Positions 31,432 to 41,301 are shown, counted from the stretch's first letter. The stretch: DNA of 55,000 nucleotides from Nitrosomonas eutropha (GCF_900116685.1 NZ_FPBL01000007.1:1-55000); one strand, 5' to 3'. The notes: generated by a model not told the origin, from the letters alone. Program-made: numbers and translations.

Positions 31432-32931
31432 TTAATTTATACCCATACGGCGATACTGAATAGCTTCCGCCACATGCTTTCCCAAAATAGACTCACTGCC
31501 TGACAAATCTGCAATGGTTCGAGCCAGCTTCAATATTCTGTGATAAGCCCGTGCTGAAATATTCAAATGGGTCATGGCTCGTTCCAGCATTCGCTTACCC
31601 TCCGCATCCAAAACACAGTATTTTTCAATTTCCTGCACCCCCAATCCCGTGTTGGGTACGTTTTGACGATTTAACTGGCGCTGCCGGGCAACCAACGTCC
31701 GTTCCCGAATAACAGCGCTTGATTCACCCGGCCCGGGGCGCAACATATCCTCCTTCGGCAAAGCGAGGACTTCAATCTGAATATCGATTCGATCCAGTAG
31801 CGGACCGGAAACCTTGCCACGATAACGCGCCACTTGATCAGGTGTACAACGACATTTATTGGTGTAATGCCCCAGATATCCGCATGGACAGGGGTTCATT
31901 GCAGCAATAAGCTGAAATCTGGCTGGAAAATCTGCTCGGCGTGCTGCGCGTGAAATGGTAATGTGACCGGATTCAAGCGGTTCACGCAGCACCTCCAGAA
32001 CCCGTCGATCAAATTCAGGCAACTCATCAAGAAACAGCACTCCATGCATGGCCAGCGAAATCTCACCCGGACGTGGGATACTGCCCCCACCCACCAATGC
32101 CACGGCCGAGGCAGTATGATGGGGTGACCGGAACGGGCGACGCTTCCAGTCGGCCAAATTAAAACTGCCACTCCCCAAAGATTGAATGGCGGCCGATTGC
32201 AGCGCCTCCTGCCCGGTCATGGGCGGCAAAATTCCCGGAATACGCTTGGCTAACATGGTTTTTCCTGTACCCGGCGGGCCAATCATCAGCATGCTGTGCC
32301 CGCCTGCAGCAGCGATCTCCAACGCGCGCCTGGCCTGCATTTGCCCCTTGACATCTCCCATGTCCGGATAATCATTTGATTCCAACTCAGCCAGTCCACC
32401 ACGATAAGGTTGCCACGGCTCCTGCCCAGTCAGATATGCACACAGCTGCAGCAGCGAAGCAGCAGGATAAATAGTCGCCTCTTTGACTAGTGCTACTTCA
32501 CCCGCATTTTGCTCCGGCAAAACAAAACTGCGGCCTGAACGGGAAGCACTGTAAGTCATGGCCAATGCGCCGCGAATCGGGCGCAGACGACCATCAAGAG
32601 ACAACTCTCCTGCCCATTCATACTGATCGAGTTTATTTGCGGGAATTTGCCCGGTTGCCGCCAAAATACCCAACGCAATAGGCAAATCGAAGCGCCCGCT
32701 TTCCTTGGGTAAATCAGCCGGCGCAAGATTAACCGTGATACGCCGGGCAGGAAATTTGAATCGTCCATTCTGCAGTGCGGCGCGCACCCTGTCTTTACTT
32801 TCCCGGACCTCCGTTTCCGGAAGTCCGACTATAGTAAATTTCGGCAGGCCGTTAGCAAGATGCACCTCTACGGTTACTAGCGGTGCATCTACTCCACACA
32901 ATGCACGGCTATACAGAATAGCCAGAGACAT
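31432..32931 (-). CDS. comM: ComM/YifB-family AAA+ ATPase (Mg-chelatase-like)
   Basis: 499 residues: an N-terminal Lon-protease-like domain (SLAILYSRALCGVDAPLVTVE), a Mg-chelatase-type AAA+ core with Walker A GPPGTGKTMLAKRIP and Walker B GVLFLDELPEF, and a cysteine cluster MNPCPCGYLGHYTNKCRC. In naturally competent bacteria ComM is a hexameric helicase that promotes branch migration during transformation; homologues occur widely in species not known to be competent. It is convergent with dnaB at an 18-bp gap. Confidence 0.94.
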   Translation of the reverse strand: MSLAILYSRALCGVDAPLVTVEVHLANGLPKFTIVGLPETEVRESKDRVRAALQNGRFKFPARRITVNLAPADLPKESGRFDLPIALGILAATGQIPANKLDQYEWAGELSLDGRLRPIRGALAMTYSASRSGRSFVLPEQNAGEVALVKEATIYPAASLLQLCAYLTGQEPWQPYRGGLAELESNDYPDMGDVKGQMQARRALEIAAAGGHSMLMIGPPGTGKTMLAKRIPGILPPMTGQEALQSAAIQSLGSGSFNLADWKRRPFRSPHHTASAVALVGGGSIPRPGEISLAMHGVLFLDELPEFDRRVLEVLREPLESGHITISRAARRADFPARFQLIAAMNPCPCGYLGHYTNKCRCTPDQVARYRGKVSGPLLDRIDIQIEVLALPKEDMLRPGPGESSAVIRERTLVARQRQLNRQNVPNTGLGVQEIEKYCVLDAEGKRMLERAMTHLNISARAYHRILKLARTIADLSGSESILGKHVAEAIQYRRMGIN

Positions 32932-32991
32932 AAAGGAACACGATCAAAACATGATGAGCCAGTGCATCACCAGAAAAAAACGTAACCAATC

Positions 32992-33306
32992 TCAGTACGG
33001 CCCATTATTGGCCGACCCAGGGCCGGAAGTATCCATTACATCTTCTACGGTACCCCCAGCCATTGTTGATGGATGCGCCTGCTGCTCCAGTTTGTTCACC
33101 TTCTCTTCCAATTCAGCCAGCCTGATACGCGTACGCTTGATCATCTCCTGTTGCACATCGAATTCTTCCCGCGTGACCAAATCCAGTCGGGAAAAAACAC
33201 CCATCAACATGGCACGCATATTTTTCTCAATATCTTTAGCCGGGCTACCCGCCAAGATTTCATTAACCTTGCTGCCGATTTCATCCAGTACATTTTTATT
33301 CAGCAT
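32992..33306 (-). CDS. ubiK: ubiquinone biosynthesis accessory factor UbiK (YqiC family)
   Basis: A 104-residue helical protein of the BMFP family: an N-terminal amphipathic region (LNKNVLDEIGSKVNEILAG) and a C-terminal trimeric coiled coil (TRIRLAELEEKVNKLEQQ). In Enterobacteria UbiK works with UbiJ to aid late steps of aerobic ubiquinone synthesis. It is encoded next to comM, as in many betaproteobacteria. A polar tail of about 20 residues follows the coiled coil. Confidence 0.85.
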   Translation of the reverse strand: MLNKNVLDEIGSKVNEILAGSPAKDIEKNMRAMLMGVFSRLDLVTREEFDVQQEMIKRTRIRLAELEEKVNKLEQQAHPSTMAGGTVEDVMDTSGPGSANNGPY

Positions 33307-33469
33307 TTCTTCTCTCCATTAAATTTCAAAGTTTTATTATCGGCTTCCGGGATAAAATCTCATATTTTAAACGAACAGGCAAACACAAATCAGCAGCTCC
33401 TATCCAACTATCAGGCGGTATACAGCTGCATCATTCATCCTTTAATCTACCTTCAACCAATAAGTCTCG

Positions 33470-34468
33470 ATGAACCGTCTGCAACTTTTGGAATACTGGC
33501 TGAAAACTCTCTATCCCAATCAACCCTTCACTTTGTCGCCTGCCTCGGCAGATGCCAGTTTTCGCCGCTATTTTCGCGTATCCCTTCCCGGGGAAACACT
33601 GATTGCCATGGATGCGCCACCACAACTGGAAGATTGCCGGCCTTTCCTGCATGCCGCCAGTGTATTTGCAAAAGCATCCATTCATGTGCCCAACATCGTC
33701 GCACAAAATCTGGATCAAGGTTTTTTACTGTTATCCGATCTTGGCACCACCACTTATCTGCAAGCACTTACCACCAAGCCAGAAAACGCCAATCAGCTCT
33801 ACCAGGATGCCATTGATGCACTGATCAGGATACAAAGTGCCAGCCAGAAAAACACCTTCCACGAGTATGATCGGGGGTTGCTTTCCAGTGAGCTGGAACT
33901 TTTTCCTGATTGGTACATGACACGCCATTTGCATGTTGCGCCGAATGATGATCAAAAGAATATACTAAAGGTAGTTTTCAATCTGATTCTTGACAACAAT
34001 CTCGCACAACCGCAAGTATTCGTACACCGTGATTACCACAGCCGCAACCTGATGGTAGCTTCCCCTAATCCCGGCATTATCGATTTTCAGGATGCCGTCC
34101 TTGGCCCCATCACTTATGATCTGGTGTCCCTGTTCAAAGATGCCTACATCCAATGGGAAGAAGCACAGGTACTGGATTGGATAATCCGCTACTGGGAACG
34201 CGCACGCCGGAGCAGATTACCCGTTACAGCCGATTTCCCCAGTTTCTACCGGGATTTTGAATGGATGGGTGTACAACGCCATCTCAAAGTACTGGGAGTT
34301 TTTTCCCGACTACACTATCGCGATCAGAAAGACGCCTATTTGCAGGACATGCCCACAGTCATGCAGTATCTTCGAAAAACCTGTGAACGTTATGGCGAAC
34401 TTCATCCGCTGGCCCGACTACTGGATCAACTGGAAGACAAAACACCCGCAACCGGTTATACCTTCTGA
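33470..34468 (+). CDS. amgK: N-acetylmuramate/N-acetylglucosamine kinase AmgK
   Basis: An aminoglycoside-phosphotransferase-fold kinase of 332 residues. The catalytic loop VFVHRDYHSRNLMV holds the base Asp, and the metal-binding motif is GIIDFQDAVLGP. In Pseudomonas AmgK phosphorylates MurNAc at C1 so that MurU can make UDP-MurNAc, recycling cell wall without de novo synthesis and bypassing fosfomycin's target. That role is assigned here because murU follows at 14 bp. The start has no clear ribosome binding site. Confidence 0.88.
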   Translation: MNRLQLLEYWLKTLYPNQPFTLSPASADASFRRYFRVSLPGETLIAMDAPPQLEDCRPFLHAASVFAKASIHVPNIVAQNLDQGFLLLSDLGTTTYLQALTTKPENANQLYQDAIDALIRIQSASQKNTFHEYDRGLLSSELELFPDWYMTRHLHVAPNDDQKNILKVVFNLILDNNLAQPQVFVHRDYHSRNLMVASPNPGIIDFQDAVLGPITYDLVSLFKDAYIQWEEAQVLDWIIRYWERARRSRLPVTADFPSFYRDFEWMGVQRHLKVLGVFSRLHYRDQKDAYLQDMPTVMQYLRKTCERYGELHPLARLLDQLEDKTPATGYTF

Positions 34469-34482
34469 TCAAGAAACACCTG

Positions 34483-35214
34483 ATGTTCAAAATCATGATC
34501 CTGGCGGCTGGCAAAGGGGAACGCATGAAGCCACTCACCGATACCTGCCCCAAACCACTGCTGCGGGTAGGTGAAAAAATGCTGATCGAGTATCATCTGG
34601 AGAAACTGGCACAGGCTGGTTTCTCCAGCGTTGTCATTAATCACGCCTACCTTGGCGATATGATTGAAGCTACGCTGCAGGATGGCAAACGCTATGGCCT
34701 CCATATTCAATATTCACCGGAATCCATCGTACTGGAAACCGCAGGCGGCATTGCCAATGCATTACCATTGCTCACTAATCCCGATAAAGATCAGCCTTTT
34801 GCAGTCATCAACGCTGATATCTTCTGCAATATGGACTTCTCCGCCCTGCAACCAGTTCTGCAACAGATGCAATCAGATTCAGAGCAAATGTTGGCTCACT
34901 TAATCTTGGTAAACAATCCGCCACATCATCCAGAAGGGGATTTTTCCCTGCATGACGATACCGGCAAACTGGTTGAATCAACCTGCCCGGATTGCCGAAA
35001 ACTCACTTTCAGCGGCATCGGGGTTTATCACCCCACACTTTTCAAAAATGTGTTCCCCAATCAAGCTGAAAAACTGGCTCCCCTGCTGCACCAGGCCATT
35101 GCTGCCGGGAAAGCCACCGGTTCATATTTTCCGGGCTTGTGGTTGGATATCGGCACCCCTGAACGCCTGCAACTGCTCGATACCAGACTCAGGCAATCTG
35201 CTCTGAGCACTTAA
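34483..35214 (+). CDS. murU: N-acetylmuramate alpha-1-phosphate uridylyltransferase MurU
   Basis: A 243-residue nucleotidyltransferase with the signature MILAAGKGERMKPLTDTCPK and the metal-site VINADIFCNMDF (NAD motif). It is shorter than glucose-1-phosphate thymidylyltransferases, as expected for MurU. Paired with amgK in an apparent two-gene operon, it completes the MurNAc to UDP-MurNAc recycling route. Confidence 0.88.
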   Translation: MFKIMILAAGKGERMKPLTDTCPKPLLRVGEKMLIEYHLEKLAQAGFSSVVINHAYLGDMIEATLQDGKRYGLHIQYSPESIVLETAGGIANALPLLTNPDKDQPFAVINADIFCNMDFSALQPVLQQMQSDSEQMLAHLILVNNPPHHPEGDFSLHDDTGKLVESTCPDCRKLTFSGIGVYHPTLFKNVFPNQAEKLAPLLHQAIAAGKATGSYFPGLWLDIGTPERLQLLDTRLRQSALST

Positions 35215-35255
35215 TTCTGATACATCTTCAAAAATCTTTACTGTGAAGCAAACGT

Positions 35256-37336
35256 ATGTCAGTGCACAATTTTCGTCCTAAATACCGCCAAGATATTGAT
35301 GGCCTGAGAGCACTGGCCATTCTCCCTGTTGTTGCCTACCATGCTTTCCCCCGTTACGCACCAGGTGGATTTATCGGAGTTGACATCTTTTTTGTCATTT
35401 CGGGATATCTAATCTCGCTCATCGCGTTCAAAAACCTGGCAAACAATAATTTTTCCTTCACAGAATTCTATGCCCGAAGAATCAAACGTCTTTTTCCTGC
35501 GCTAATAGTGGTAACAAGTACATGCTATATGTTCGGGTATTTCGCGCTATTACCTGATGAGTTCATGCAACTTGGGAAACACATCGCTGCTGGCATGGGA
35601 TTTGTAGAAAATTTCGTGCTGCGGAAAGAAGCCGGGTATTTTGATGTTGCAACCGAACTGAAACCCCTTATGCATTTGTGGTCGCTCGCAATTGAGGAAC
35701 AGTTCTACCTGATCTATCCATTTTTAATCTGGCTGTTATGGAAAGCCAGATTAAACGCGCTCACATTTGTAATTCTCCTGGGCTGCATTTCATTCTGGCT
35801 AAGTTACAAAGGTATCCATAAAAATGCCATAAAGGCTTTCTTTGTTCCTCAAACCCGCTTCTGGGAATTGATGATAGGCTCGATACTCGCCTATTTCCAT
35901 GCGTTTGACGCACACAAGAAGATTCATTCATTCATGTTGGTATATTCAATCGGGTAATTTTTCGCGAAATTCCGGCACATGAAGAACGTGATGCGCTACT
36001 GGCAAATACATCATCAGCAATCGGTCTACTTCTGATTGTTTATGCAGTTACAGGTTATAACCGCGATATGCTTTTCCCTGGGCCTGCTGCACTGGCCCCG
36101 GTAGCAGGTGCTGTACTCTTGATTCTTGTCGGGCCGCAGGCATACGTAAATCGTAAACTGCTGGCAAACAAAGCAATGATCTGGATCGGGCTAATCAGCT
36201 ACCCGCTCTATCTCTGGCATTGGCCAATCCTGTCGTTTGCCCGGATTATTGAATCTGACACTCCTCCACGTAGTATCCGTGTCTCTGCTGTAATACTCAG
36301 CTTCATTCTGGCGGCACTCACCTATTACTTGATTGAAAAACCTATTCGGTTTGGGCAGACAATGTCATACAAAGTTATAACTTTGTGTGTGCTGGCGGCT
36401 TTCATTGGTTACACCGGCTATTACACCTATTCCAGAGATGGATTACCATTCCGGGAAGAAATCAAGGAAATGATGGCCAAAAATGAAATATTTTCAGACA
36501 AAAACACACCCTGGCTCCCGGAAAATCAGGAACCTTGGTGCAAGGAAAAATTCAATCCAAAAATTGATGGTTATTGCAGACTGGCAAAAAACGAAGCGCC
36601 AACAGTGCAGATAATCGGTGATTCCCATGGTGTTTCCCTCTATCCGGGACTACGGGATGCCTTGATGGATACCTCTGAGAATATTCTTATGATCGGCACA
36701 GGAGGCTGTCCGCCACTCCTCAATACCTCGAGTTATGATCGAAAAGACAAAAACGAGAACTGCCTGATGATCACGGCACAGGCAATTGAGATTGCTGCTG
36801 GATCTGAAAGTATTAAAACCGTTATTTTGGCAGCGCGCGGCCCGTTATATCTCTCATCCAAGGGTTTTTCTTACAATGATTTTGCTGCCGAAACAGAATA
36901 TGATTGGGTGCTAACGTCACCAGCCAATCCAGATTTGACTGATCATTATGTGATTTATGAATCTGCAATGCGAAGCACATTGAATACACTGACAAAAACG
37001 AAAAACGTCATATTTGTATTCGATAACCCGGAATTGGGTTTTGATCCTAAGTCCTGTATTGATTCCCGTCCATTAAGACTTACAAATCGTATAAAAACCC
37101 CCTGCGCTATACCACGCAAAGATTTCGATGAGCGCAACAGGGAATATCGCAATCTTATCCTGTCAATTCTGAGGGATTATCCATCCGTTAAGATATTTGA
37201 TGCAGCAGCGCAACTGTGTGATGAACAACAATGCCTGGCGATGAAAGAAGATAAGGTACTATATCGTGATGATGATCACCTTTCACTGGATGGAGCACGT
37301 CTAATCTCTGCGGAATTGGTAAAATTACTTCATTAG
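35256..37336 (+). pseudogene. OafA-type acyltransferase 3 / SGNH fusion, split by a frameshift
   Basis: Frame 35256-35957 encodes 233 residues of a membrane acyltransferase-3 domain: YRQDIDGLRALAILPVVAYH, the GVDIFFVISGYLI motif and MHLWSLAIEEQFYLIYPF. The rest of the membrane domain and a C-terminal SGNH hydrolase-like domain follow in another frame (36068-37336 and open upstream to 35909), with IGDSHGVSLYPGLRDAL and the catalytic DxxH in DDDHLSLDGARL. Joined, they make about 693 residues, the normal size for OafA-like O-antigen or peptidoglycan acetyltransferases. A single-base deletion between 35909 and 35957 explains the break. This could be a real pseudogene, phase variation or a sequencing error. 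Confidence 0.85.
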
Positions 37337-37395
37337 GCGCAGTATGGCTACCACCCAAGAAAACAGCGGTGATTTAAACCATTTGGATAAATACC

Positions 37396-37665
37396 ATGAC
37401 TCAACATATTTCCTGTGATTTGCATGACTATATCGAAGTGGCCTGTATGTATGGTTATCAGATCAGGTTGATTCTGAAAGATCAGTCAACCGTGGAAGGG
37501 AAGGCGAAGGATATTCTGACGGATGCGGAGAAACGGGAGTTTTTGCTGCTGGAAACTGGTTCCGGATCACAGCAGGTCGAATTGATTTCGCTGGATAAAC
37601 TGCAGGTGCTAACTCCGAATGCACGCTTCAGTGAAGTCGTGTTTTCTGATTCCTGCGAGCCCTGA
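37396..37665 (+). CDS. rof: Rof/YaeO-like Rho-binding antiterminator
   Basis: An 89-residue protein, ISCDLHDYIEVACMYGYQIRL followed by LKDQSTVEGKAKDI and KREFLLLETGSGSQQVELISLDKLQVL. The pattern CDxxDYIE-AC-Y---L-L-LKD and the small Sm-like beta fold match the Rof family. E. coli Rof binds Rho's primary RNA site and inhibits termination. The gene stands alone between the broken acyltransferase and a convergent glycosyltransferase. Family assignment is from memory. Confidence 0.75.
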   Translation: MTQHISCDLHDYIEVACMYGYQIRLILKDQSTVEGKAKDILTDAEKREFLLLETGSGSQQVELISLDKLQVLTPNARFSEVVFSDSCEP

Positions 37666-37685
37666 ATCCGTTACGATCTGGAAAC

Positions 37686-37703
37686 TGCCTGAATAATCAG
37701 GCA
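37686..37703. terminator. small hairpin in the rof-glycosyltransferase convergent gap
   Basis: TGCCTGA-ATAA-TCAGGCA is a perfect 7-bp stem with a 4-nt loop, 20 bp past the rof stop. It has no T run on either strand, so it is at best a weak or Rho-assisted terminator. Confidence 0.3.
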
Positions 37704-37806
37704 AGCAACCCGTCATCCGGCGGGCTGACTTTTCCAGATTCCGGCTTTCTCCGGGGTGATACAACCTGAATTAACAGCGTAGCGGAATAAATCGGCCTTT
37801 CTCCGG

Positions 37807-38532
37807 TCAGCGCCTGCCGTCATACCACATCGGCAGCTTCTTTTTATTGCGCAATGAGCCCAAGGGAGACAGCACCAGGTAAAAAAATTGCCTGGTAATC
37901 TCCCATCCACTGTAAAGCCTAGTTTTCCTGGAAGAAGTTTCAAGCGGATGGTTGTTCAGAATGGTAAATTTAAGTTTACGTTCGCGGCCATACTGCTTGA
38001 GTTTCTGGCTCCATTCGATTTCTTCTGCCGCGTACAGTGTCAAATCAAACCCGCCCACCTCTTTGAATGCGACAGCATTGCATACCATCAGCGCCCCAGC
38101 AGCCCAACCAAGCTGCACTGACAGCAGCGTCCATAACTTCAACACAACCTCCGCCCACCAAGGCTGATCCGGCATATAAACCGTGCTGCCTGCACCGACG
38201 TGCCTACCTTGTTTGATCAATTCAAACATATCGCCCACCAGCCCGGCATTCATCAGGCAATCGGCATCCATGAATATCAGCCACTCACCCTTGGCAGCAT
38301 CCGCACCAGCCGTTCTAGCACGCGCAATATGATTGATCGGCTCAAAAACTACCCGAGCGCCTGCTCGTTTAGCCAGATGAGCGGTTGCATCAGTAGAATT
38401 GTTATCCACCACGATGATCTCATGAGCGTAGCCGTATGATTGATTAGCCGCCACCGCGTCGGTAACCGAACGCAGGCACTGCTCGATCAGTTGCTCTTCA
38501 TTGAAAGCCGGAATGATGAAAGAAATATACAT
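37807..38532 (-). CDS. family 2 glycosyltransferase
   Basis: A 241-residue GT-A glycosyltransferase: ISFIIPAFNEEQLIEQCLRS at the N terminus, VVDNNSTDATAHLAKRAGA for the nucleotide, and a DxD-type GEWLIFMDADCLMN metal motif near residue 95. One hydrophobic stretch near 130-150 (WTLLSVQLGWAAGALMVCNA) may contact the membrane. The sugar donor and acceptor cannot be told from sequence. It is a single gene, divergent from the Nudix gene across 180 bp. Confidence 0.88.
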   Translation of the reverse strand: MYISFIIPAFNEEQLIEQCLRSVTDAVAANQSYGYAHEIIVVDNNSTDATAHLAKRAGARVVFEPINHIARARTAGADAAKGEWLIFMDADCLMNAGLVGDMFELIKQGRHVGAGSTVYMPDQPWWAEVVLKLWTLLSVQLGWAAGALMVCNAVAFKEVGGFDLTLYAAEEIEWSQKLKQYGRERKLKFTILNNHPLETSSRKTRLYSGWEITRQFFYLVLSPLGSLRNKKKLPMWYDGRR

Positions 38533-38712
38533 ATCGTTGATTAAATTATAAAAATACTGGTATGTTCATCAAATATCCCGGTGCCACAATCCGCTGATTG
38601 CGACTCAACCTCACCATTTACATTATAAAATGCCAATAAAATAGATATTGTCGAATTTTTTACAGTTTCTGTTTGTAATTCTTAAACAATCCATCCTGAT
38701 CCATCTTTTAAT

Positions 38713-39162
38713 ATGATCTGGAAACCCAATGTTACAGTCGCCGCTGTTATTGAACAAAATGGCAAATATCTGCTGGTAGAAGAAATTCCCAAAGGAACCG
38801 AGATAAAACTCAACCAGCCGGCCGGCCATCTGGAGCCTGGTGAATCCATCATACAGGCGTGCTGTCGAGAAGTACTGGAAGAAACCGGCCATACCTTTCA
38901 GCCTGAAGTATTAACCGGTATTTATCATTGGACATCGGCCTCGAATGGCATCACCTACCTGCGCTTTACCTTCTCTGGTCAAGTCACTGCTTTTGACCCC
39001 AAAAGAAAACTTGATACAGGCATCATACGGACAAGCTGGCTCAACATAGATGAAATCCGTGCAAAACAGGCACTTCATCGCACACCACTGGTAATGCAAT
39101 GTATTGAAGACTACCTCACCGGGAGAAGCTACCCGCTGAATATCCTGAAGTACTACGGCTGA
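38713..39162 (+). CDS. Nudix hydrolase (NudJ-like)
   Basis: 149 residues with a complete Nudix box GHLEPGESIIQACCREVLEETGH (residues about 37-59; the metal-binding REVLEE is intact, though the last hydrophobic position is His). The layout, starting WKPNVTVAAVIEQNGKYLLVEE, resembles NudJ/YmfB, which hydrolyses thiamine pyrophosphate and nucleoside di/triphosphates and is often found near mnmA in other proteobacteria. mnmA is not adjacent here, so the substrate is open. Confidence 0.85.
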   Translation: MIWKPNVTVAAVIEQNGKYLLVEEIPKGTEIKLNQPAGHLEPGESIIQACCREVLEETGHTFQPEVLTGIYHWTSASNGITYLRFTFSGQVTAFDPKRKLDTGIIRTSWLNIDEIRAKQALHRTPLVMQCIEDYLTGRSYPLNILKYYG

Positions 39163-39436
39163 AAGTCAAGCAGTCAGCTATAAATCCGGCGCGAGGAATC
39201 ATACATACACGCTGATATAGTAACAAACAGGCTTTCTACACTTTCATCCAGTAAGAACAGAAGCAGGGCATTCTATGGCCATACACAAATCGCTATGCTG
39301 CCTGGCTTGTTTTTTGTTATACAATCCGGTGATGGTTTGCGTTCTAACCAAGAAAACCGGGCTGAAATAAAAAACCTGGTCAAAAGGAAATACACTTAAA
39401 CAGCACCAATATTCGAAATCATAACGTGGAGGAAAT

Positions 39437-40048
39437 ATGAAGAAGGTTTTTCGAAACAGATACGTTGCCGGGCTATGCCTTGCAATATCAATGTCTCTAG
39501 CATCGTTGCCCGCATCTGCTCAGCTTATGCTCGCACACGAGGGGCACCACGATGATTCGGGGTGTCAAATTGAAAATGGCGATTTTCCTGTTGCGATCAG
39601 CATTTATGAAGTTCCGGAGGGAAATATTCCTCCTATGCATTCATATTGCAGCCATGTTCCCAATGCGGGAAAGATCAATATGACAATTGAGCTTTCCGAT
39701 GCCAAAACACGTGAAGTTCCTATCGCTGTCAGGATGCTTATGGAAGGGCATGAAGGCAGTGAACACGGCGCGCATGAGGTACTGTATATGCCTGCCGAGA
39801 AATATTCATCTGGTATTATCGTTATTGCAACCAATCTCGAACAAGTCGGACAGTATAAGGTGCAACTGGAAACAGATGATGGCGCAGGCAATGTCAAAAC
39901 AGCCGTCAATATCCCGTTGCACATTGGAGAGGGTGGCGGCCACGACCACGGATCCAATTTTGGCATGATAGAACTGATTCTGCTTGCTGGCGTGGGTATA
40001 GCAGGTGCTTTCATCTTCCTGCGCAAGAAAGATCCTGCAAAAGCTTAG
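39437..40048 (+). CDS. His-rich periplasmic protein with C-terminal membrane anchor, function unknown
   Basis: 203 residues with a clear signal peptide (residues 1-28, ending LASLPASA). The mature protein begins LMLAHEGHHDD and has two cysteines, C43 and C71, the second in MHSYCSH. A beta-rich middle follows (INMTIELSD, VPIAVRML, GQYKVQLETDDG), then another His-rich stretch (MEGHEGSEHGAHE and GGGHDHGSN), and a C-terminal helix IELILLAGVGIAGAFIFL capped by RKKDPAKA. This topology suggests a periplasmic metal-binding (possibly copper) domain held in the inner membrane. A strong AGGA site precedes the ATG. I do not recognise the family with certainty. Confidence 0.8.
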   Translation: MKKVFRNRYVAGLCLAISMSLASLPASAQLMLAHEGHHDDSGCQIENGDFPVAISIYEVPEGNIPPMHSYCSHVPNAGKINMTIELSDAKTREVPIAVRMLMEGHEGSEHGAHEVLYMPAEKYSSGIIVIATNLEQVGQYKVQLETDDGAGNVKTAVNIPLHIGEGGGHDHGSNFGMIELILLAGVGIAGAFIFLRKKDPAKA

Positions 40049-40203
40049 CTAGGACAGTATCAATCAAATATGAACGCATGCAGCATTGTGTTGCTGAATA
40101 TAAAGCTGCATGCCTGACATATCTGGATAACCGAAAAAGGAAGTGGGACAAGCTATTCGTAATGAAAAGCATATTCTCAACTACTTTCTGGCCGTAAAAA
40201 ATC

Positions 40204-40686
40204 ATGACACTCAGTTTAACATCTCCATCATTTTCTCATCAGGGCCTGATTCCGGCGCATCACACCTGTGACGGTGAGGACTCTTCACCGGAGCTTGTCT
40301 GGACAGGAGTGCCAGAAAGTACGAAAAGCCTGGTCCTGATTATTGATGACCCGGATGCACCTGATCCGCAGGCGCCTAAAATGACATGGGTACATTGGAT
40401 TCTTTACAATATTCCAGCCACCATCGATAAATTGCCAGCGCAAGTGCCCTCAGCTGGATTACCCGCTGATACCCTGGAAGGAATCAATGACTGGGGGCGA
40501 ATCGGCTACGGCGGGCCATGCCCACCAATTGGAACACACCGTTATTTTCATAAGCTATACGCTCTGAATACCATGCTGTCTGACTTGAATCGGCCAACCA
40601 AAGCTATTCTGGAACAAGCTATGCAAAGTCACATTATTGCTCAGGCTGAATTAATCGGATGGTATTGCCATCCAAGCAACGCTTGA
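40204..40686 (+). CDS. YbhB/YbcL-family PEBP (Raf kinase inhibitor-like) protein
   Basis: A 160-residue phosphatidylethanolamine-binding-protein fold: HHTCDGEDSSPELVWTGVP near residues 20-38, the ligand-site block IDDPDAPDPQAPKMTWVHWI, and YGGPCPPIGTHRYFHKLYAL. It has no signal peptide, so it is cytoplasmic like YbhB. The biochemical role of bacterial members is not known; phosphate-bearing ligands are likely from the fold. Confidence 0.9.
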   Translation: MTLSLTSPSFSHQGLIPAHHTCDGEDSSPELVWTGVPESTKSLVLIIDDPDAPDPQAPKMTWVHWILYNIPATIDKLPAQVPSAGLPADTLEGINDWGRIGYGGPCPPIGTHRYFHKLYALNTMLSDLNRPTKAILEQAMQSHIIAQAELIGWYCHPSNA

Positions 40687-40776
40687 AATACAAATAGTCA
40701 AGTTAAAAGCCAACAAATTGCACCATCTTGTCAATCTTGACTGCTGACTCCGATACTGTTTATCACCCTTGTTAAT

Positions 40777-41301
40777 ATGTCTATCAAATCACGTATCCGT
40801 ACCATCCCGCACTACCCTCGTGAAGGGATTATGTTCCGGGACATTACCACTCTTCTGAAAGATCCAGTTGGATTGCGTACAACTATTGACAAGATTATCG
40901 AACGTTACCGGACTGAAAAAATCGACAAAGTTGTCGGAATTGAATCTCGTGGTTTTATCTTTGCCGCACCAGTGGCTTATGCGCTGGGAGCCGGATTTGT
41001 TCCCATCCGCAAGCAAGGTAAATTGCCGGCAGAAACCATCAGCTGTGATTATCAACTGGAATATGGTTGCGATAAAATCGAAATCCATGCGGATGCAATC
41101 GATAAAGACGACCGTGTGCTAATGATTGACGATCTGATTGCAACAGGTGGAACGATGGAAGCAGCGATCAAGCTGGTTCAGGAGATGGGCGGCAAAATAA
41201 TCGAGTGCTGTTTTGTGATCGATCTGCCTGGTGTCGGTGGAAGTACACGGTTGCGCCAACAGAACCATCAACTGTATTCTCTGTGCAGTTTTGATGATTG
41301 A
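40777..41301 (+). CDS. apt: adenine phosphoribosyltransferase
   Basis: Salvages adenine to AMP using PRPP. Family N terminus SIKSRIRTIPHYPREGIMFRDITTLL, VGIESRGFIFAAPVAYALG, and the PRPP-binding loop RVLMIDDLIATGGTMEAAIKL. The length of 174 is normal. It appears monocistronic, with about 90 bp upstream and 195 bp to serS. Confidence 0.96.
   Translation: MSIKSRIRTIPHYPREGIMFRDITTLLKDPVGLRTTIDKIIERYRTEKIDKVVGIESRGFIFAAPVAYALGAGFVPIRKQGKLPAETISCDYQLEYGCDKIEIHADAIDKDDRVLMIDDLIATGGTMEAAIKLVQEMGGKIIECCFVIDLPGVGGSTRLRQQNHQLYSLCSFDD

Noticed and set aside
37713..37943. A 76-codon minus-strand frame overlapping the 3' end of the glycosyltransferase
   Set aside because: It overlaps the conserved gene in another frame and resembles nothing known.
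39275..39370. A 31-codon frame (start MAIHKSLCCLACFLLY) upstream of the His-rich protein
   Set aside because: It looks slightly like a lipoprotein signal, but it is too short, has no mature part and no clear ribosome binding site.
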